DNA from: Flavobacterium sp. TR2
GTDB taxonomy: Bacteria > Bacteroidota > Bacteroidia > Flavobacteriales > Flavobacteriaceae
Direction of reading: 5' to 3'
DNA length: 64,000 nt
Assembly (NCBI RefSeq): GCF_025252405.1
Contig: NZ_CP104307.1
Span: 2,914,001-2,978,000, forward strand
In this document: in pieces, positions 1 to 9,296 of the stretch
Position numbering within the stretch: the stretch's first letter is position 1
Layout: every line of letters begins with the position of its first letter
Notes under the pieces: generated by a model
Database searches by the model: none
What the model was told of the DNA's origin: nothing
Seen by the model: only the letters and a program-made list of their open reading frames with translations
Made by a program: the position numbers and the translations under genes

Positions 1-234
1 AATTTAGGCAACCATATAATTGATGTAAGGATAAGAAATTAATTGTTTTGAACAATTTAATTAACAATATATGGCGTTTTTTATTCTGTTTTGGGAAGAA
101 ATCTCCTTTATTATTAAGGGATTAACTTCGGTTTTGTCATTTTTATATTTGTATCAGAAGACTTTCTTGAAATAGAAATCGAGCGTAAAATTCTGTCGGT
201 TTTATTAAGAGCAGTGCTCAAAAAAATATATTTT
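1..234. other. Intergenic, no gene seen
   Basis: AT-rich stretch downstream of the minus-strand aminotransferase. No open frame, hairpin with a T-tract or recognisable RNA gene was found. The gene to the left lies outside the window. Confidence 0.5.
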
Positions 235-1428
235 TTAGTTGCTGTTTTTCTTCATTATTTCGTTCATCACGTCTAAAATAATCGCACAGCCCTCTCTAAT
301 TTCGTCTTCCGAAATGGTCAAAGGAGGTGTAATTCGTATGGCACATCCTTCAAATAAAAGCCAGAATAAAATAAGTCCTCTATCTTGACAGGTTAAAATG
401 ACTTCGTTGGTAATGTCTGCCGATTCTGTCATGGCAGCAAGCATTAATCCTTTTCCTCTAACTTCTGTAATCAAAGGATGTACCAAAAGCGATCTGAAGA
501 GTTTTTCCTTTTCTAGCGTTTCTGCCATTAAATTTGTTTCAGTTAATTCTTGCAAAGTAGCGAGACAAGCTGACGCAATGACAGGATGACCACCAAAAGT
601 CGTTATATGACCTAATTTTGGATTTTCCGTTAATAGATCCATTTTTTCGGCAGAAGCTGTAAAAGCGCCAACCGGCATTCCGCCGCCCATTCCTTTACCC
701 ATCACCACAATGTCTGGAACAACATCATAATTTTGAAAACCAAAGAGTTTACCCGTTCTTCCAAAACCAGGCTGAATTTCATCGACAATCATCAAAGCTC
801 CAACCTCATCACAGCGTTTGCGCACTTTTTGAAGAAAATTGTTTTCGGGCTGAATAAAACCAGCTCCGCCTTGAATTGTTTCTAAAAGAATTGCAGCTGT
901 TCTTGTTGTTATTTTTTGCAGGTCTTCTTCGTTATTGAATGTAATAAAATCAACGTCTGGAAGCAAAGGCCTAAAAGCTTGTTTGCGTTCTTCGAATCCC
1001 ATAACACTCATGGAGCCCATTGTGTTTCCATGATAAGCGTTATGGCAAGAAATAAGCTGGCTGCGTCCTGTAACTCGTTTGGCTAGTTTTAACGAACCTT
1101 CAATCGCTTCTGTACCAGAATTGACCAAATAGGTTTTGTTTAAAGATTCGGGAAGAAGAGAAGCCATCATTTTGCAATATTGAACGGCCGGACTCTGAGA
1201 ATATTCACCATAAACCATGACGTGCGAATATTTATCCAACTGGTCTTTTATGGCCTGATTAACTCTCGGGTGCTGATGTCCTAAAGTGCACGCTGAAACT
1301 CCAGCGACAAAATCTAAATATTTTTTATCGTTTGTGTCGTAAATGTAAGAGCCAATGGCGTGCGAAACTTCCATACCGAGTGGGTAAGGAGAGGTTTGCG
1401 CTTGGTATTTTATAAAATCTGGATTCAT
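235..1428 (-). CDS. Class III (aspartate-type) aminotransferase, PLP-dependent
   Basis: A 397-aa fold-type I aminotransferase of the class III family, which moves amino groups between an amino acid or amine and a keto acid using pyridoxal phosphate in the cytoplasm. Visible signatures are SGTEAIEGSLKLAKR near residues 104-118, the AYHGNTMGSM segment near 131-140, DEIQPGFGRTG with the cofactor-binding Asp at about 216, and MGKGMGGGMPVGAF with the expected Schiff-base Lys at about 245. Length is usual for the family. There is no signal peptide. The exact substrate (ornithine, acetylornithine, 4-aminobutyrate or other) cannot be fixed from sequence. It reads in the same direction as the OstA-like gene, with a 140-base gap holding a dispersed repeat, so co-transcription is uncertain. 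Confidence 0.9.
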   Translation of the reverse strand: MNPDFIKYQAQTSPYPLGMEVSHAIGSYIYDTNDKKYLDFVAGVSACTLGHQHPRVNQAIKDQLDKYSHVMVYGEYSQSPAVQYCKMMASLLPESLNKTYLVNSGTEAIEGSLKLAKRVTGRSQLISCHNAYHGNTMGSMSVMGFEERKQAFRPLLPDVDFITFNNEEDLQKITTRTAAILLETIQGGAGFIQPENNFLQKVRKRCDEVGALMIVDEIQPGFGRTGKLFGFQNYDVVPDIVVMGKGMGGGMPVGAFTASAEKMDLLTENPKLGHITTFGGHPVIASACLATLQELTETNLMAETLEKEKLFRSLLVHPLITEVRGKGLMLAAMTESADITNEVILTCQDRGLILFWLLFEGCAIRITPPLTISEDEIREGCAIILDVMNEIMKKNSN

Positions 1429-1437
1429 TTTTTTTTA

Positions 1438-1485
1438 AGGTTCAAAGTGGCAAAGGAACTGAGGTTCAAGGGTTTTTAACTTTAC
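1438..1485. repeat. Dispersed GGTTCAAAGG-type repeat, copy 1
   Basis: A GGTTCAAAGTGGCAAAGG run ending in GGTTCAAGGG and a T-rich tail. Related runs occur near 13155, 23141, 23241 and 24461, always between genes. It has no coding potential. Confidence 0.55.
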
Positions 1486-1568
1486 GGTTAAGTTAACTTT
1501 GCGATATAAATAATCGCAGATCATTGTAAACTGTGGCCGCGACTGAAAACTTTCAAAGAGACTATAAA

Positions 1569-3245
1569 CTACTTATTTTTAGCTTTCGTGTCTGTCTTAG
1601 GGGCAGGGTTCTTCTTATCGTAATTCAAGGTTTCTTTCCTGACTTTCAGCGGGACATTTTTGCCTTTTTCCTGCTCGTCTTTTCCTTGTTTAATCAGTTT
1701 TTCGTTCATCTCATTGTCTTCTGCGGTAAAAATATCATCTTTGGATTTTATTCTTTCGTCGCCTCGCCAATTCATTCCCCGCAGTTTGCGTGCATTTTCT
1801 GGGAGTTCATCTTCAGGGAAAATATCTCCGTCAACTTTATTGAAGAAAGTAATGGTTTCAATGGCATTATTTTCCAATATCATATTGATTTTACTGCTGA
1901 CATTCTTGTTAATTCCAATAAGTTCATGCGCATCATTTCGCATATAATAAATCACTTCTGTGTTTTTGATGACATCAACATCATGAAGTTTTCCATCCCG
2001 AAATTTTCCAAACAAGTTGAGCCCCTTGACCTGGTTAAATCCTGTTCCTAGAGTGTCTTTGGACAAGACAAAAGTATTGTTCAGCACTTTCAGAGAGTCA
2101 ATTTTTCTTGTTTTATTGTCGCCAATCAAGTGCATTACATCTCCTGTAATTTGGTTTTCACCGTTCCAAAGAATCGGATTTCCGATCAATTTCGTTAAAG
2201 CTATTTTGGAGTCAGAATGTATAGAGTCACATTTGCCGCTCATGTCTGTTTTGTAGAAACGGACATTTTTATAAGCTCGTAAAATTCTTTCTCCTTCTTT
2301 TCCGGTAACCATTAATTTTTGTCCATGAATGTAAACCGAATCATTCTCAACCAGATTAATAGCGACAGCTCTTTTGGTTACAAACATCGAATCTTTCAAT
2401 TTATAAAGCTCCGCATAATGGCCTTTTACAATTCCTTTATTGATAGAATCGGTGATTTTTACATTTCGTGTTGCCGAAGCAAATTCGGTATTTCGATTAT
2501 AAAACAAACTATCGCCTTCTATGCGCCGATCGTCATATTTGATGTATGATTTTCTTAGAAAATGCGCTAAGTTTTTCTTAGTGTCATAAAAACCTTTTTC
2601 GGTATAAATGTAATTGGCTTTGCTGGTAATGGTCGAAGGGCCAAGTAGATAGGTGTGCCCAGAATTGCTGTAATAATCCAAATGGTTCGATTTGATTACA
2701 TATTTTGGATTCGTAATGGTTACTTCTGTCAAAAACTGAAACTTTTTTTCTTTTACATAATACCTTCCAGATTTGCTTACCAAAGTGTTGTCTTTGTTTA
2801 TGATAGTTCCTCTTGTGTTGTAAAAGGCTTCTTGAATATTTCTGTCAAAATTAATGGTATCAGTCTGCAAAGTAGCATCAGGAGAGGTTAGAACTGCATT
2901 TCCTGTGGCAAAAGCTTTTTTTTCGTTACCGCTATATTCTGCATATTTACTATTTAAAAATAAAGTGTCTCCTTGTACCAACTGTACATTTCCGAATGCT
3001 TTCAGGTAATTCTCTTTTTGGAAAAAATAAGCTTTATTGCAAGTTAGCACCACGCCGTCGTGATTTACTTTTACGTTTCCGGTAAGTAAAAGCGCATCTG
3101 GCACATTAACCTGATCCACATCAGAAAAGTCAGCATTTTCGATGACGATTGTTTTTGTGTTTTGTGCAGTTTTTTTGGCCTGCGCAGATATAAATTGTAC
3201 GCTAAGAAACAGACAATAGAATATGAAAAAGAGTGATTTCTTCAA
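1569..3245 (-). CDS. OstA/LptA-like envelope protein
   Basis: A 558-aa secreted protein. The N-terminus has a signal peptide (MKKSLFFIF... ending near ISAQA), followed by repeated short beta-strand units such as LLTGNVKVNHDGVVLTCNKA and FGNVQLVQGDTLFLNSKYAE, typical of the OstA/LptA/LptD-N beta-jellyroll that binds lipopolysaccharide in the periplasm. It is longer than LptA (about 180 aa) but has no room for the LptD barrel, and it ends in a charged Lys/Glu-rich tail from about residue 490. The likely role is in lipopolysaccharide transport across the periplasm. The family is inferred from the repeat pattern; the exact partner is unknown. Confidence 0.8.
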   Translation of the reverse strand: MKKSLFFIFYCLFLSVQFISAQAKKTAQNTKTIVIENADFSDVDQVNVPDALLLTGNVKVNHDGVVLTCNKAYFFQKENYLKAFGNVQLVQGDTLFLNSKYAEYSGNEKKAFATGNAVLTSPDATLQTDTINFDRNIQEAFYNTRGTIINKDNTLVSKSGRYYVKEKKFQFLTEVTITNPKYVIKSNHLDYYSNSGHTYLLGPSTITSKANYIYTEKGFYDTKKNLAHFLRKSYIKYDDRRIEGDSLFYNRNTEFASATRNVKITDSINKGIVKGHYAELYKLKDSMFVTKRAVAINLVENDSVYIHGQKLMVTGKEGERILRAYKNVRFYKTDMSGKCDSIHSDSKIALTKLIGNPILWNGENQITGDVMHLIGDNKTRKIDSLKVLNNTFVLSKDTLGTGFNQVKGLNLFGKFRDGKLHDVDVIKNTEVIYYMRNDAHELIGINKNVSSKINMILENNAIETITFFNKVDGDIFPEDELPENARKLRGMNWRGDERIKSKDDIFTAEDNEMNEKLIKQGKDEQEKGKNVPLKVRKETLNYDKKNPAPKTDTKAKNK

Positions 3246-3527
3246 CTGATTAAATTTTTGTCAAATTTATAAAAAAGGTTAGAACCTGTGGCCGATATTA
3301 GGATTAATTTATAATAAGTCATCAACAGTCTAAAGTAGAATTTAGATGCTATTTAATTTTTCAACAAAAACTCAAACTCACACGTTGTAGTAGTTGTTTT
3401 TTAAGCTGAAAACCTTGTAAATTAGATAAATCGTTTTCGGAGTTTTAAAAAATGAGCTATTTTTAGAAAATTGTTTTGATGCCTTTAGGATTGAAACCAA
3501 AGAAATAAGTTAAGAATAGCCCAAAAT

Positions 3528-5399
3528 ATGATAAGTAAAAAAATAATTGCAGCCGGAATAACATTGACGGTTCTATTGTCAGCCTGTAAAACAAAAGATT
3601 TAAAAATGAGTACTGCAAAAGAAGAAACTGCAACACAAAAGAAAGTTGTGGTTTATCAAGTTTTTACGCGCCTTTTTGGAAATAAAAAAACTGCCAACAA
3701 ACCGTGGGGAACTATTGAGGAAAATGGTGTCGGAAAGTTTAATGATTTTACGGACAAAGCGCTTCATGAAATAAAAGATCTAGGCGTAACTTATATTTGG
3801 TATACGGGCGTTCCGCATCACGCTTTAGTGCGTGATTATACAACGTACGGAATTTCAAATGATGATCCAGAAGTGGTAAAAGGGCGAGCAGGTTCTCCTT
3901 ATGCCGTGAAAGATTATTATAATGTGAACCCAGATTTGGCTGTAGATCCCGCAAAGCGATTAGAAGAGTTTGAAGCTTTAATCAAACGGACTCATAAAGC
4001 GGGTTTGAAACTGATTATAGATATTGTTCCAAATCATATTGCGAGAAAATACGAAGGAAAATCAAACCCAGCAGGAGTAAAAGATTTTGGTGCAGATGAT
4101 GACGTCACGGCTGAATACAAACGAGACAATAATTTCTACTACATTCCGCAGCAGCATTTTGAGATTCCAGATGGAGATATTCCTTTAAATGGAGAAAAAA
4201 ATCCGCTTATTGATGGAAAATTTGATGAGAACCCGGCAAAATGGACAGGAAATGGTTCTCGTAAAATTAAGCCAGATCAAAATGACTGGTACGAAACGGT
4301 AAAGGTAAATTATGGCGTACGCCCTGACGGAAGTAAAGATTTTCCTGAACTTCCTGCTGGTTTTGACCAGAAATCGAACCAAGAGCATTTTGCTTTTTGG
4401 CAAGATAAAGATGTTCCTGATTCGTGGAAGAAATTTAGAGATATTGCCTTATACTGGACAGCAAAAGGAGTGGACGGATTCCGTTATGATATGGCCGAAA
4501 TGGTTCCGTATGAATTTTGGAGCTATATGAACTCTTCCATTAAAATGAAAAATCCGAATGCTTTTTTATTGGCAGAAGTTTATAATCCGAATGAATACCG
4601 CAATTATATTCGTTTAGGAAAAATGGATTATCTGTATGATAAAGTGGAGACTTATGATAAGCTAAAAGATATTATTCGAGGAAAATCTTCGCCTGACGAA
4701 TTGACAAAAATCCAAAACGGAATGTCGGATATTGAACACCATATGCTTCATTTTTTGGATAATCATGATGAACAGCGTTTAGCAAGTCCCGAATTTGCAG
4801 GAACACCAGAAAGAGGCAAGCCTTTAATGGTGGTTTCGGCAACAATCAGCACTTCTCCGACGATGATTTATTTTGGACAGGAGGTAGGAGAGGCAGGAAA
4901 TGAAGATGCAGGTTTTGGAAAACGCTCGAGAACATCGATTTTTGATTATATCGGAGTTCCAAGCCATCAGCGCTGGATGAATGAAGGTAAATTTGATGGG
5001 GGACAGCTATCAGAATCTGAAAAAAACCTTCGTGATTTTTATAAACGATTATTGAATTTTACCCTTAACAGCAGTGCTTTGATGGGAAATTTTGAAGAAA
5101 TTCAGTCCATAAATCGCCAAAATAATGATAGTTATGATGCATTATTGTATTCGTACGCGCGCTGGTCTGAAAATCAAAAACTGATTGTAGTTGCGAATTT
5201 TTCTTCAGAAAAAGGAAGCGAATTTGATTTAAAGGTGCCTTCATCGCTTATTTCAAAGTGGAATCTAAAAGACGGCGAATATCAGTTGAAAGATCAGCTG
5301 TATCAAAACAAATTGGTTGTATTGAAAGTGCAAAATGGGCAAGGAGAAGCAAAAATCTCAATTCAGCCTTCAGAATCACTGATTTTGGAATTGAAATAG
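3528..5399 (+). CDS. Alpha-amylase family (GH13) lipoprotein
   Basis: A 623-aa secreted glycoside hydrolase. The signal peptide ends in LLSAC, with a lipobox Cys at residue 20, so it should be anchored in the outer membrane or periplasm. All four GH13 regions are visible: DIVPNH (165-170), GFRYDMAE with the nucleophile Asp at 321, LLAEVY with the acid/base Glu at 350, and FLDNHDE with the transition-state Asp at 414. A C-terminal beta domain follows from about residue 530. It should cleave alpha-1,4-glucosidic bonds of starch-like glucans. No SusC/SusD pair lies beside it; the neighbouring GH130 gene is convergent, so this is not a complete locus. Divergent from the OstA-like gene across 282 bases in which I see no other gene. 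Confidence 0.93.
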   Translation: MISKKIIAAGITLTVLLSACKTKDLKMSTAKEETATQKKVVVYQVFTRLFGNKKTANKPWGTIEENGVGKFNDFTDKALHEIKDLGVTYIWYTGVPHHALVRDYTTYGISNDDPEVVKGRAGSPYAVKDYYNVNPDLAVDPAKRLEEFEALIKRTHKAGLKLIIDIVPNHIARKYEGKSNPAGVKDFGADDDVTAEYKRDNNFYYIPQQHFEIPDGDIPLNGEKNPLIDGKFDENPAKWTGNGSRKIKPDQNDWYETVKVNYGVRPDGSKDFPELPAGFDQKSNQEHFAFWQDKDVPDSWKKFRDIALYWTAKGVDGFRYDMAEMVPYEFWSYMNSSIKMKNPNAFLLAEVYNPNEYRNYIRLGKMDYLYDKVETYDKLKDIIRGKSSPDELTKIQNGMSDIEHHMLHFLDNHDEQRLASPEFAGTPERGKPLMVVSATISTSPTMIYFGQEVGEAGNEDAGFGKRSRTSIFDYIGVPSHQRWMNEGKFDGGQLSESEKNLRDFYKRLLNFTLNSSALMGNFEEIQSINRQNNDSYDALLYSYARWSENQKLIVVANFSSEKGSEFDLKVPSSLISKWNLKDGEYQLKDQLYQNKLVVLKVQNGQGEAKISIQPSESLILELK

Positions 5400-5424
5400 A
5401 CTAGCTCGCTTTTGAGTTGATTTT

Positions 5425-5561
5425 AAACACATAGAAACATAGTTCAGTAAACTTAGGGAAAGGAGTTTCAATAGTTTAATTGCATACAGTTTGGCTATGT
5501 CTGGAAACTAGTTTCTTTTGCATTCTTTTCTCAGCACAAAAATTGATGTTTCTATGTGTTA
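5425..5561. repeat. Inverted repeat AACACATAGAAACAT between convergent genes
   Basis: AACACATAGAAACAT at 5426-5440 is perfectly repeated in inverted orientation as ATGTTTCTATGTGTT at 5546-5560, giving 15-base arms about 105 bases apart. It fills the gap between the GH13 and GH130 genes. From memory this resembles a dispersed Flavobacterium repeat. The arms could also fold as a bidirectional terminator. Confidence 0.7.
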
Positions 5562-5578
5562 AAACATATCTTTTGTTT

Positions 5579-6637
5579 TTAAATCTTTTTAAGCAAAGAA
5601 AAAATCTCTTTTATGGAAAATGTTGCCCCGCAGACAAACTCGTCCGAGGCACCATAATAAACTGTCAATGTATCGCCATCAGGATCAAGAATATGGCCGT
5701 TGGTAAAAACGACATTTCCAAAGAAACCGCTTAATTCATAATTTGTTTTAGGGAACATAATTGGGGTTTCAGTTCTTGAAATCACTTTTGCCGGATCTTC
5801 CAAATCCAATAAAAAAGCGCCTAAACAATATTGATGAAATTCGTTGGCCCCATGATAAATTTCAAGCCAGCCTGATTCTGTTTTGATGGGAGCAGCGCCA
5901 GCGCCAACTCTTTTACTGTCCCAGCTTTCTTTTCTGGTTTTAATGATGCATTTATGATTTCCCCAATGAATGCCATCTAGAGAAGAAGCAATCCAGATGT
6001 AATTTCCGCCGATATCGACACTGCTTGGGCGATGCAGCGCATAAAATAATCCGTTTATTTTTTCCTCAAAGATAGCGCAGTCTTTATTGTGAGGAGGAAA
6101 TATCATTCCGTGTTTTTGAAAATTCTGCCAATCGGTAGTGGTTCGCAAGCCAACACCCACACCGCTGGGAGAGACAGATGTAAAAGTCAGGTAATATTTC
6201 CCTTCAATTAAAGAAACGCGACAATCTTCAATTCCGAAAGTTTCTAATATTCCCTCGCCAACCAAATGAGGATAACCTTCAGGCTCATAAAACCGTTTTC
6301 CGTCTTCACTGCACAATAGTCGGATATGCGATAATGTAGTTAAATAATCAATGCCTTGATAATTAATCACGCGTGCATCTGTGGCAATAAGTTCTGGATG
6401 GTTTTTTAAAATTTCAATAATTTGAACTGTTCCTGTTTCTGTTAAGATTGGAAACGAAATACTATTTTCAATTTGTTTTGGTCTTTCGGCAACCCGTACA
6501 GCTAGCCAGATTTTGCCTTGAAACTGAAATACGCCAGGGTTTAAAAGACAGGTAATTTCCAGACCTTCTCTGCTAGGCGGCATATCCGATGGCGATAGTA
6601 AAGGGTTTTCTGCAAAACGGTTGGCAATATCTTTCAT
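5579..6637 (-). CDS. GH130 family glycosidase/phosphorylase
   Basis: A 352-aa cytoplasmic five-bladed beta-propeller enzyme without a signal peptide. Family GH130 features seen are NPLLSPSDMPP near residues 11-21, the IEDCRV segment near 136-141 where GH130 enzymes carry the catalytic Asp (usually in an EDPR-type motif), and GWLEIYHGAN near the C-terminal third. Members mostly phosphorolyse or hydrolyse beta-mannosides. Phosphorylase versus hydrolase cannot be decided by eye. It starts 33 bases after the sod terminator, so it probably has its own promoter. Confidence 0.82.
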   Translation of the reverse strand: MKDIANRFAENPLLSPSDMPPSREGLEITCLLNPGVFQFQGKIWLAVRVAERPKQIENSISFPILTETGTVQIIEILKNHPELIATDARVINYQGIDYLTTLSHIRLLCSEDGKRFYEPEGYPHLVGEGILETFGIEDCRVSLIEGKYYLTFTSVSPSGVGVGLRTTTDWQNFQKHGMIFPPHNKDCAIFEEKINGLFYALHRPSSVDIGGNYIWIASSLDGIHWGNHKCIIKTRKESWDSKRVGAGAAPIKTESGWLEIYHGANEFHQYCLGAFLLDLEDPAKVISRTETPIMFPKTNYELSGFFGNVVFTNGHILDPDGDTLTVYYGASDEFVCGATFSIKEIFSLLKKI

Positions 6638-6664
6638 GATCTTCGTTTATGTACCTAAAAGGTA

Positions 6665-6703
6665 TAAAAAAAAAGCTGATACTTAATTGCATCAGCTTTT
6701 TTT
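6665..6703 (-). terminator. Intrinsic terminator of the LUD-cdsA-psd-acbP-sod unit
   Basis: Stem AAAAGCTGAT / ATCAGCTTTT around a 10-base loop. It begins two to four bases after the sod stop codon and is followed in the minus direction by a T-run. Confidence 0.85.
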
Positions 6704-7483
6704 CTATACTTTTTTAACCTTTTTGAGTGCTTCAATATAATATTCGTTTACTTTTTCCCAGTTGATATGGTTGTAAAACGCATCAATATAACTGCCTTTT
6801 CGGTTTTGGTAATCCAAATAATAAGCGTGTTCCCAAAGATCGATTCCCATAATTGGAGTTCCCGGGATCAAAGCGTTTTTCATCAATGGATTATCTTGAT
6901 TATCTGTCGTCGTAATCTGTAGTTTACCATATCGATCCACAACGAGCCAAACCCATCCAGAGCCAAACTGCTTTTCAGACTGAGCTTTAAACTGATTTGT
7001 CAAATTATTAAAAGAGCCAAATTCTTTAGTAATCGAGCCTGCAAGAGTGTCTCTTGGCGTCTGTTCTTTTGGAGACAGAATGTTAAAATAAAGCGTGTGG
7101 TTGTAATAACCTCCGGCATTCTGACGAAGTTTTAAATTGGTAAGAGGCATTTTTTTTAAAATGTCCTCAATTGGCATATTTTCAAACTCAGTCGAAACGA
7201 TTTCCTTATTAAAAGCATTTGTGTATGATAAATAATGCTTAGAATAATGTGTCTCTAAAGTTAAGGTTCTAATGTCAGGAGCAAGCGCGTCATAGTTAAA
7301 TGGCAGTTTTGTCATTTCAAACGAACCAGGGTCGGCTTTAACATCATTTGGCGAACCAATAGTTATTTTTTCTTCTTTTGTTGGAAGAGGTACTTCAACT
7401 ACTTCAACCAGTTTATCTTCTTTACAGGAAAATAATAGTAAAAATGAAGCTAAAGTGCTGAAAAGAACAACGTTTTTCTTCAT
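6704..7483 (-). CDS. sodA: Superoxide dismutase (Mn/Fe type), predicted lipoprotein
   Basis: A 259-aa superoxide dismutase that converts superoxide to oxygen and hydrogen peroxide. The N-terminus is a lipoprotein signal (SFLLLFSC, Cys at 20) followed by about 35 linker residues, so the enzyme should act outside the cytoplasm. The metal ligands are in place: His79 in LETHYSKHY, His129 in YYNHTLYF, and Asp215 and His219 in DLWEHAYY. AGGYYNH and Gln196 in DNQDNPL resemble the Mn-type second shell, so Mn is the more likely metal. It starts 8 bases after acbP and is the last gene of its unit. Confidence 0.92.
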   Translation of the reverse strand: MKKNVVLFSTLASFLLLFSCKEDKLVEVVEVPLPTKEEKITIGSPNDVKADPGSFEMTKLPFNYDALAPDIRTLTLETHYSKHYLSYTNAFNKEIVSTEFENMPIEDILKKMPLTNLKLRQNAGGYYNHTLYFNILSPKEQTPRDTLAGSITKEFGSFNNLTNQFKAQSEKQFGSGWVWLVVDRYGKLQITTTDNQDNPLMKNALIPGTPIMGIDLWEHAYYLDYQNRKGSYIDAFYNHINWEKVNEYYIEALKKVKKV

Positions 7484-7491
7484 AATGTATT

Positions 7492-7761
7492 TTATTTTGA
7501 TGTTAGCGAATTGATGATTTCGATATAACTTTCTTTAGCTTCGTCAATAGACATATGGCTGATCTGCATCCAGGCATTGGTTTTAAAAGCGTCTCTTAAA
7601 TCAAAATTTTCAGATTGATTGTAAACGGCTGTTCCAAAAGTGGCCTGTTTGTAAAAAGCGTAAAGTCTCAGCTGCACATCTTGGGGCAGTGAAGCCTGAG
7701 TCATTGTCATGGCAACTTCTACGGCTTTTGCAAAGCGAATATCTAAATCTTTATCAGCCAT
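7492..7761 (-). CDS. Acyl-CoA-binding protein
   Basis: An 89-aa cytoplasmic four-helix protein of the ACBP family, which binds and buffers long-chain acyl-CoA. The family core YAFYKQATFG is clear near residues 34-43. Length matches stand-alone ACBPs. Its start abuts the psd stop with no gap, and its position among phospholipid synthesis genes suits an acyl-CoA carrier role. Confidence 0.92.
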   Translation of the reverse strand: MADKDLDIRFAKAVEVAMTMTQASLPQDVQLRLYAFYKQATFGTAVYNQSENFDLRDAFKTNAWMQISHMSIDEAKESYIEIINSLTSK

Positions 7762-8415
7762 TTATGCTTTTGTAGCAATAATTGTTTTTCCGCCAATTGC
7801 TTTTTGATTTAACTCAACATTGATTGGTGTACCTAAAGGTAAAAATAAATCTACTCTTGATCCAAATTTAATAAAACCAGCGTCAGTTCCCTGTACAACC
7901 TGCATTCCTTCTTTAGCGTAGTTTACAATTCTGCGAGCCAAAGCACCAGCAATTTGTCTGTACAAAATAGCGCCAAAAGTCTCGTTTTCAATTACCACAG
8001 TGGTTCTTTCGTTTTCTTCACTTGCTTTAGGATGCCAAGCAACAAGGAATTTTCCAGGGTGGTATTTGCTAAATTTAATTATACCATCCATAGCGTAACG
8101 TGTTACGTGCACATTGATTGGCGACATAAAAATAGAAACCTGTAAACGTTTGTCTTTAAAATATTCTCCTTCATAAACTTCTTCGATAACCACCACTTTT
8201 CCATCAACAGGAGCTAGGATGTGATCGCTGTTTCTAACTGCAATTCTTTTAGGATTTCTAAAGAATTGTAAAATAATGATCAAAATTACAAGCGCTGCAA
8301 TTTGAACAAGCATTCTAAGCCAATTGATATCTATAAATCTTTCAGCAATTAAAAGTACAGCTACAGTAAATACAGTACCTAGTAAAATGGACGGGCCTCC
8401 CTCTTTATGAAACAT
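7762..8415 (-). CDS. psd: Phosphatidylserine decarboxylase family protein
   Basis: A 217-aa membrane enzyme expected to decarboxylate phosphatidylserine to phosphatidylethanolamine. Two hydrophobic segments (about 9-25 and 33-51) precede the APVDGKV motif (68-74). FIKFGSRVDLF near 181-191 carries the Gly185-Ser186 self-cleavage site that forms the pyruvoyl cofactor; most homologues have LGST here, whereas this short bacterial type has FGSR. The start overlaps the end of cdsA by 11 bases, which indicates translational coupling. Confidence 0.93.
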   Translation of the reverse strand: MFHKEGGPSILLGTVFTVAVLLIAERFIDINWLRMLVQIAALVILIIILQFFRNPKRIAVRNSDHILAPVDGKVVVIEEVYEGEYFKDKRLQVSIFMSPINVHVTRYAMDGIIKFSKYHPGKFLVAWHPKASEENERTTVVIENETFGAILYRQIAGALARRIVNYAKEGMQVVQGTDAGFIKFGSRVDLFLPLGTPINVELNQKAIGGKTIIATKA

Positions 8416-9295
8416 AGTATAAAATTTGATAAAATAAAAATATAATTGGTGCTACAAATATAACACTATCTAATCGATCTAGAATGCCTCCGTGGCCAGG
8501 CATTATCGAACCGCTGTCTTTTATGCCTGCAATTCGTTTAAATTTAGATTCTATTAAGTCTCCAATAGTTCCAAAAATACTCACAATTAATGCAATGATA
8601 GTCCAGATTAAGATCGAAGTATTGCTAAATTCAGGTTTTGGCTGAATGTAGAGCTTAGAAATTAGAAAGCCAGCAAATGCAGCAAAAACTACACCGCCAA
8701 GAAAACCTTCAATTGTTTTTTTTGGAGATACGCGTTCAAACAATTTATGTTTTCCTATTGATTTGCCCACCAAATAAGCAAAAGTGTCATTGGTCCAAAT
8801 TAAGACAAACAGGCCTAAAATGATTTTCGGATTATAATCGTTTGTTCCAAAAGAGATTTTTACAATAAATACAAATGGAAGCGTAATATATCCTAATAGG
8901 TATAAATATTTTGAAGAAGTGCTTACTTTTTGAACCGAATCATAAAACAAGAATATGATGCATTTTATTGAAACGACAATTGTAACAGCAAGAAGAATCA
9001 GATCCAGCTGTTTGATATTGGTTTCTAAACTGATATTAGAATTAAAAGTATCGTTTACAAATTTTGCTGTCTGTTTGTTGTAATGGCTTACAAGGATAAT
9101 AGACGAATAGACTAAAGTCCCAAAGAGAATAGAAAATACTTTGTTTAGGTTTACAATATTAGAAAACTCGTATATCGTGATAATCAGGAAAACGCCAAAA
9201 AGGGTAATGAAGCTTTCTGTAGAAAACAATATCGAAGTTAATAATAAAGCGATATAAACAGCACCAGAAATGGTTCTCTTCAGTGTTTCGTTCAT
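8405..9295 (-). CDS. cdsA: Phosphatidate cytidylyltransferase
   Basis: A 296-aa integral membrane enzyme making CDP-diacylglycerol from phosphatidate and CTP, the precursor of all phospholipids. Most of the protein is hydrophobic helices, and the C-terminus has the CDP-diglyceride synthetase signature, here SKFKRIAGIKDSG followed by MPGHGGILDRLDS (about 250-279). Together with psd it covers two steps of phospholipid synthesis. One base separates it from the LUD gene upstream. Confidence 0.95.
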   Translation of the reverse strand: MNETLKRTISGAVYIALLLTSILFSTESFITLFGVFLIITIYEFSNIVNLNKVFSILFGTLVYSSIILVSHYNKQTAKFVNDTFNSNISLETNIKQLDLILLAVTIVVSIKCIIFLFYDSVQKVSTSSKYLYLLGYITLPFVFIVKISFGTNDYNPKIILGLFVLIWTNDTFAYLVGKSIGKHKLFERVSPKKTIEGFLGGVVFAAFAGFLISKLYIQPKPEFSNTSILIWTIIALIVSIFGTIGDLIESKFKRIAGIKDSGSIMPGHGGILDRLDSVIFVAPIIFLFYQILYYVS

Positions 9296-9296
9296 C

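Noticed and set aside
1533..2051. Plus-strand open frame of 172 codons
   Set aside because: It lies antisense within the OstA-like gene, has no family features, and its composition is that of a complement of a Lys/Asn-rich gene.
3528..6637. Starch or mannan utilisation locus
   Set aside because: The GH13 and GH130 genes converge, no SusCD lies beside them, and an inverted repeat separates them, so they are two separate genes.
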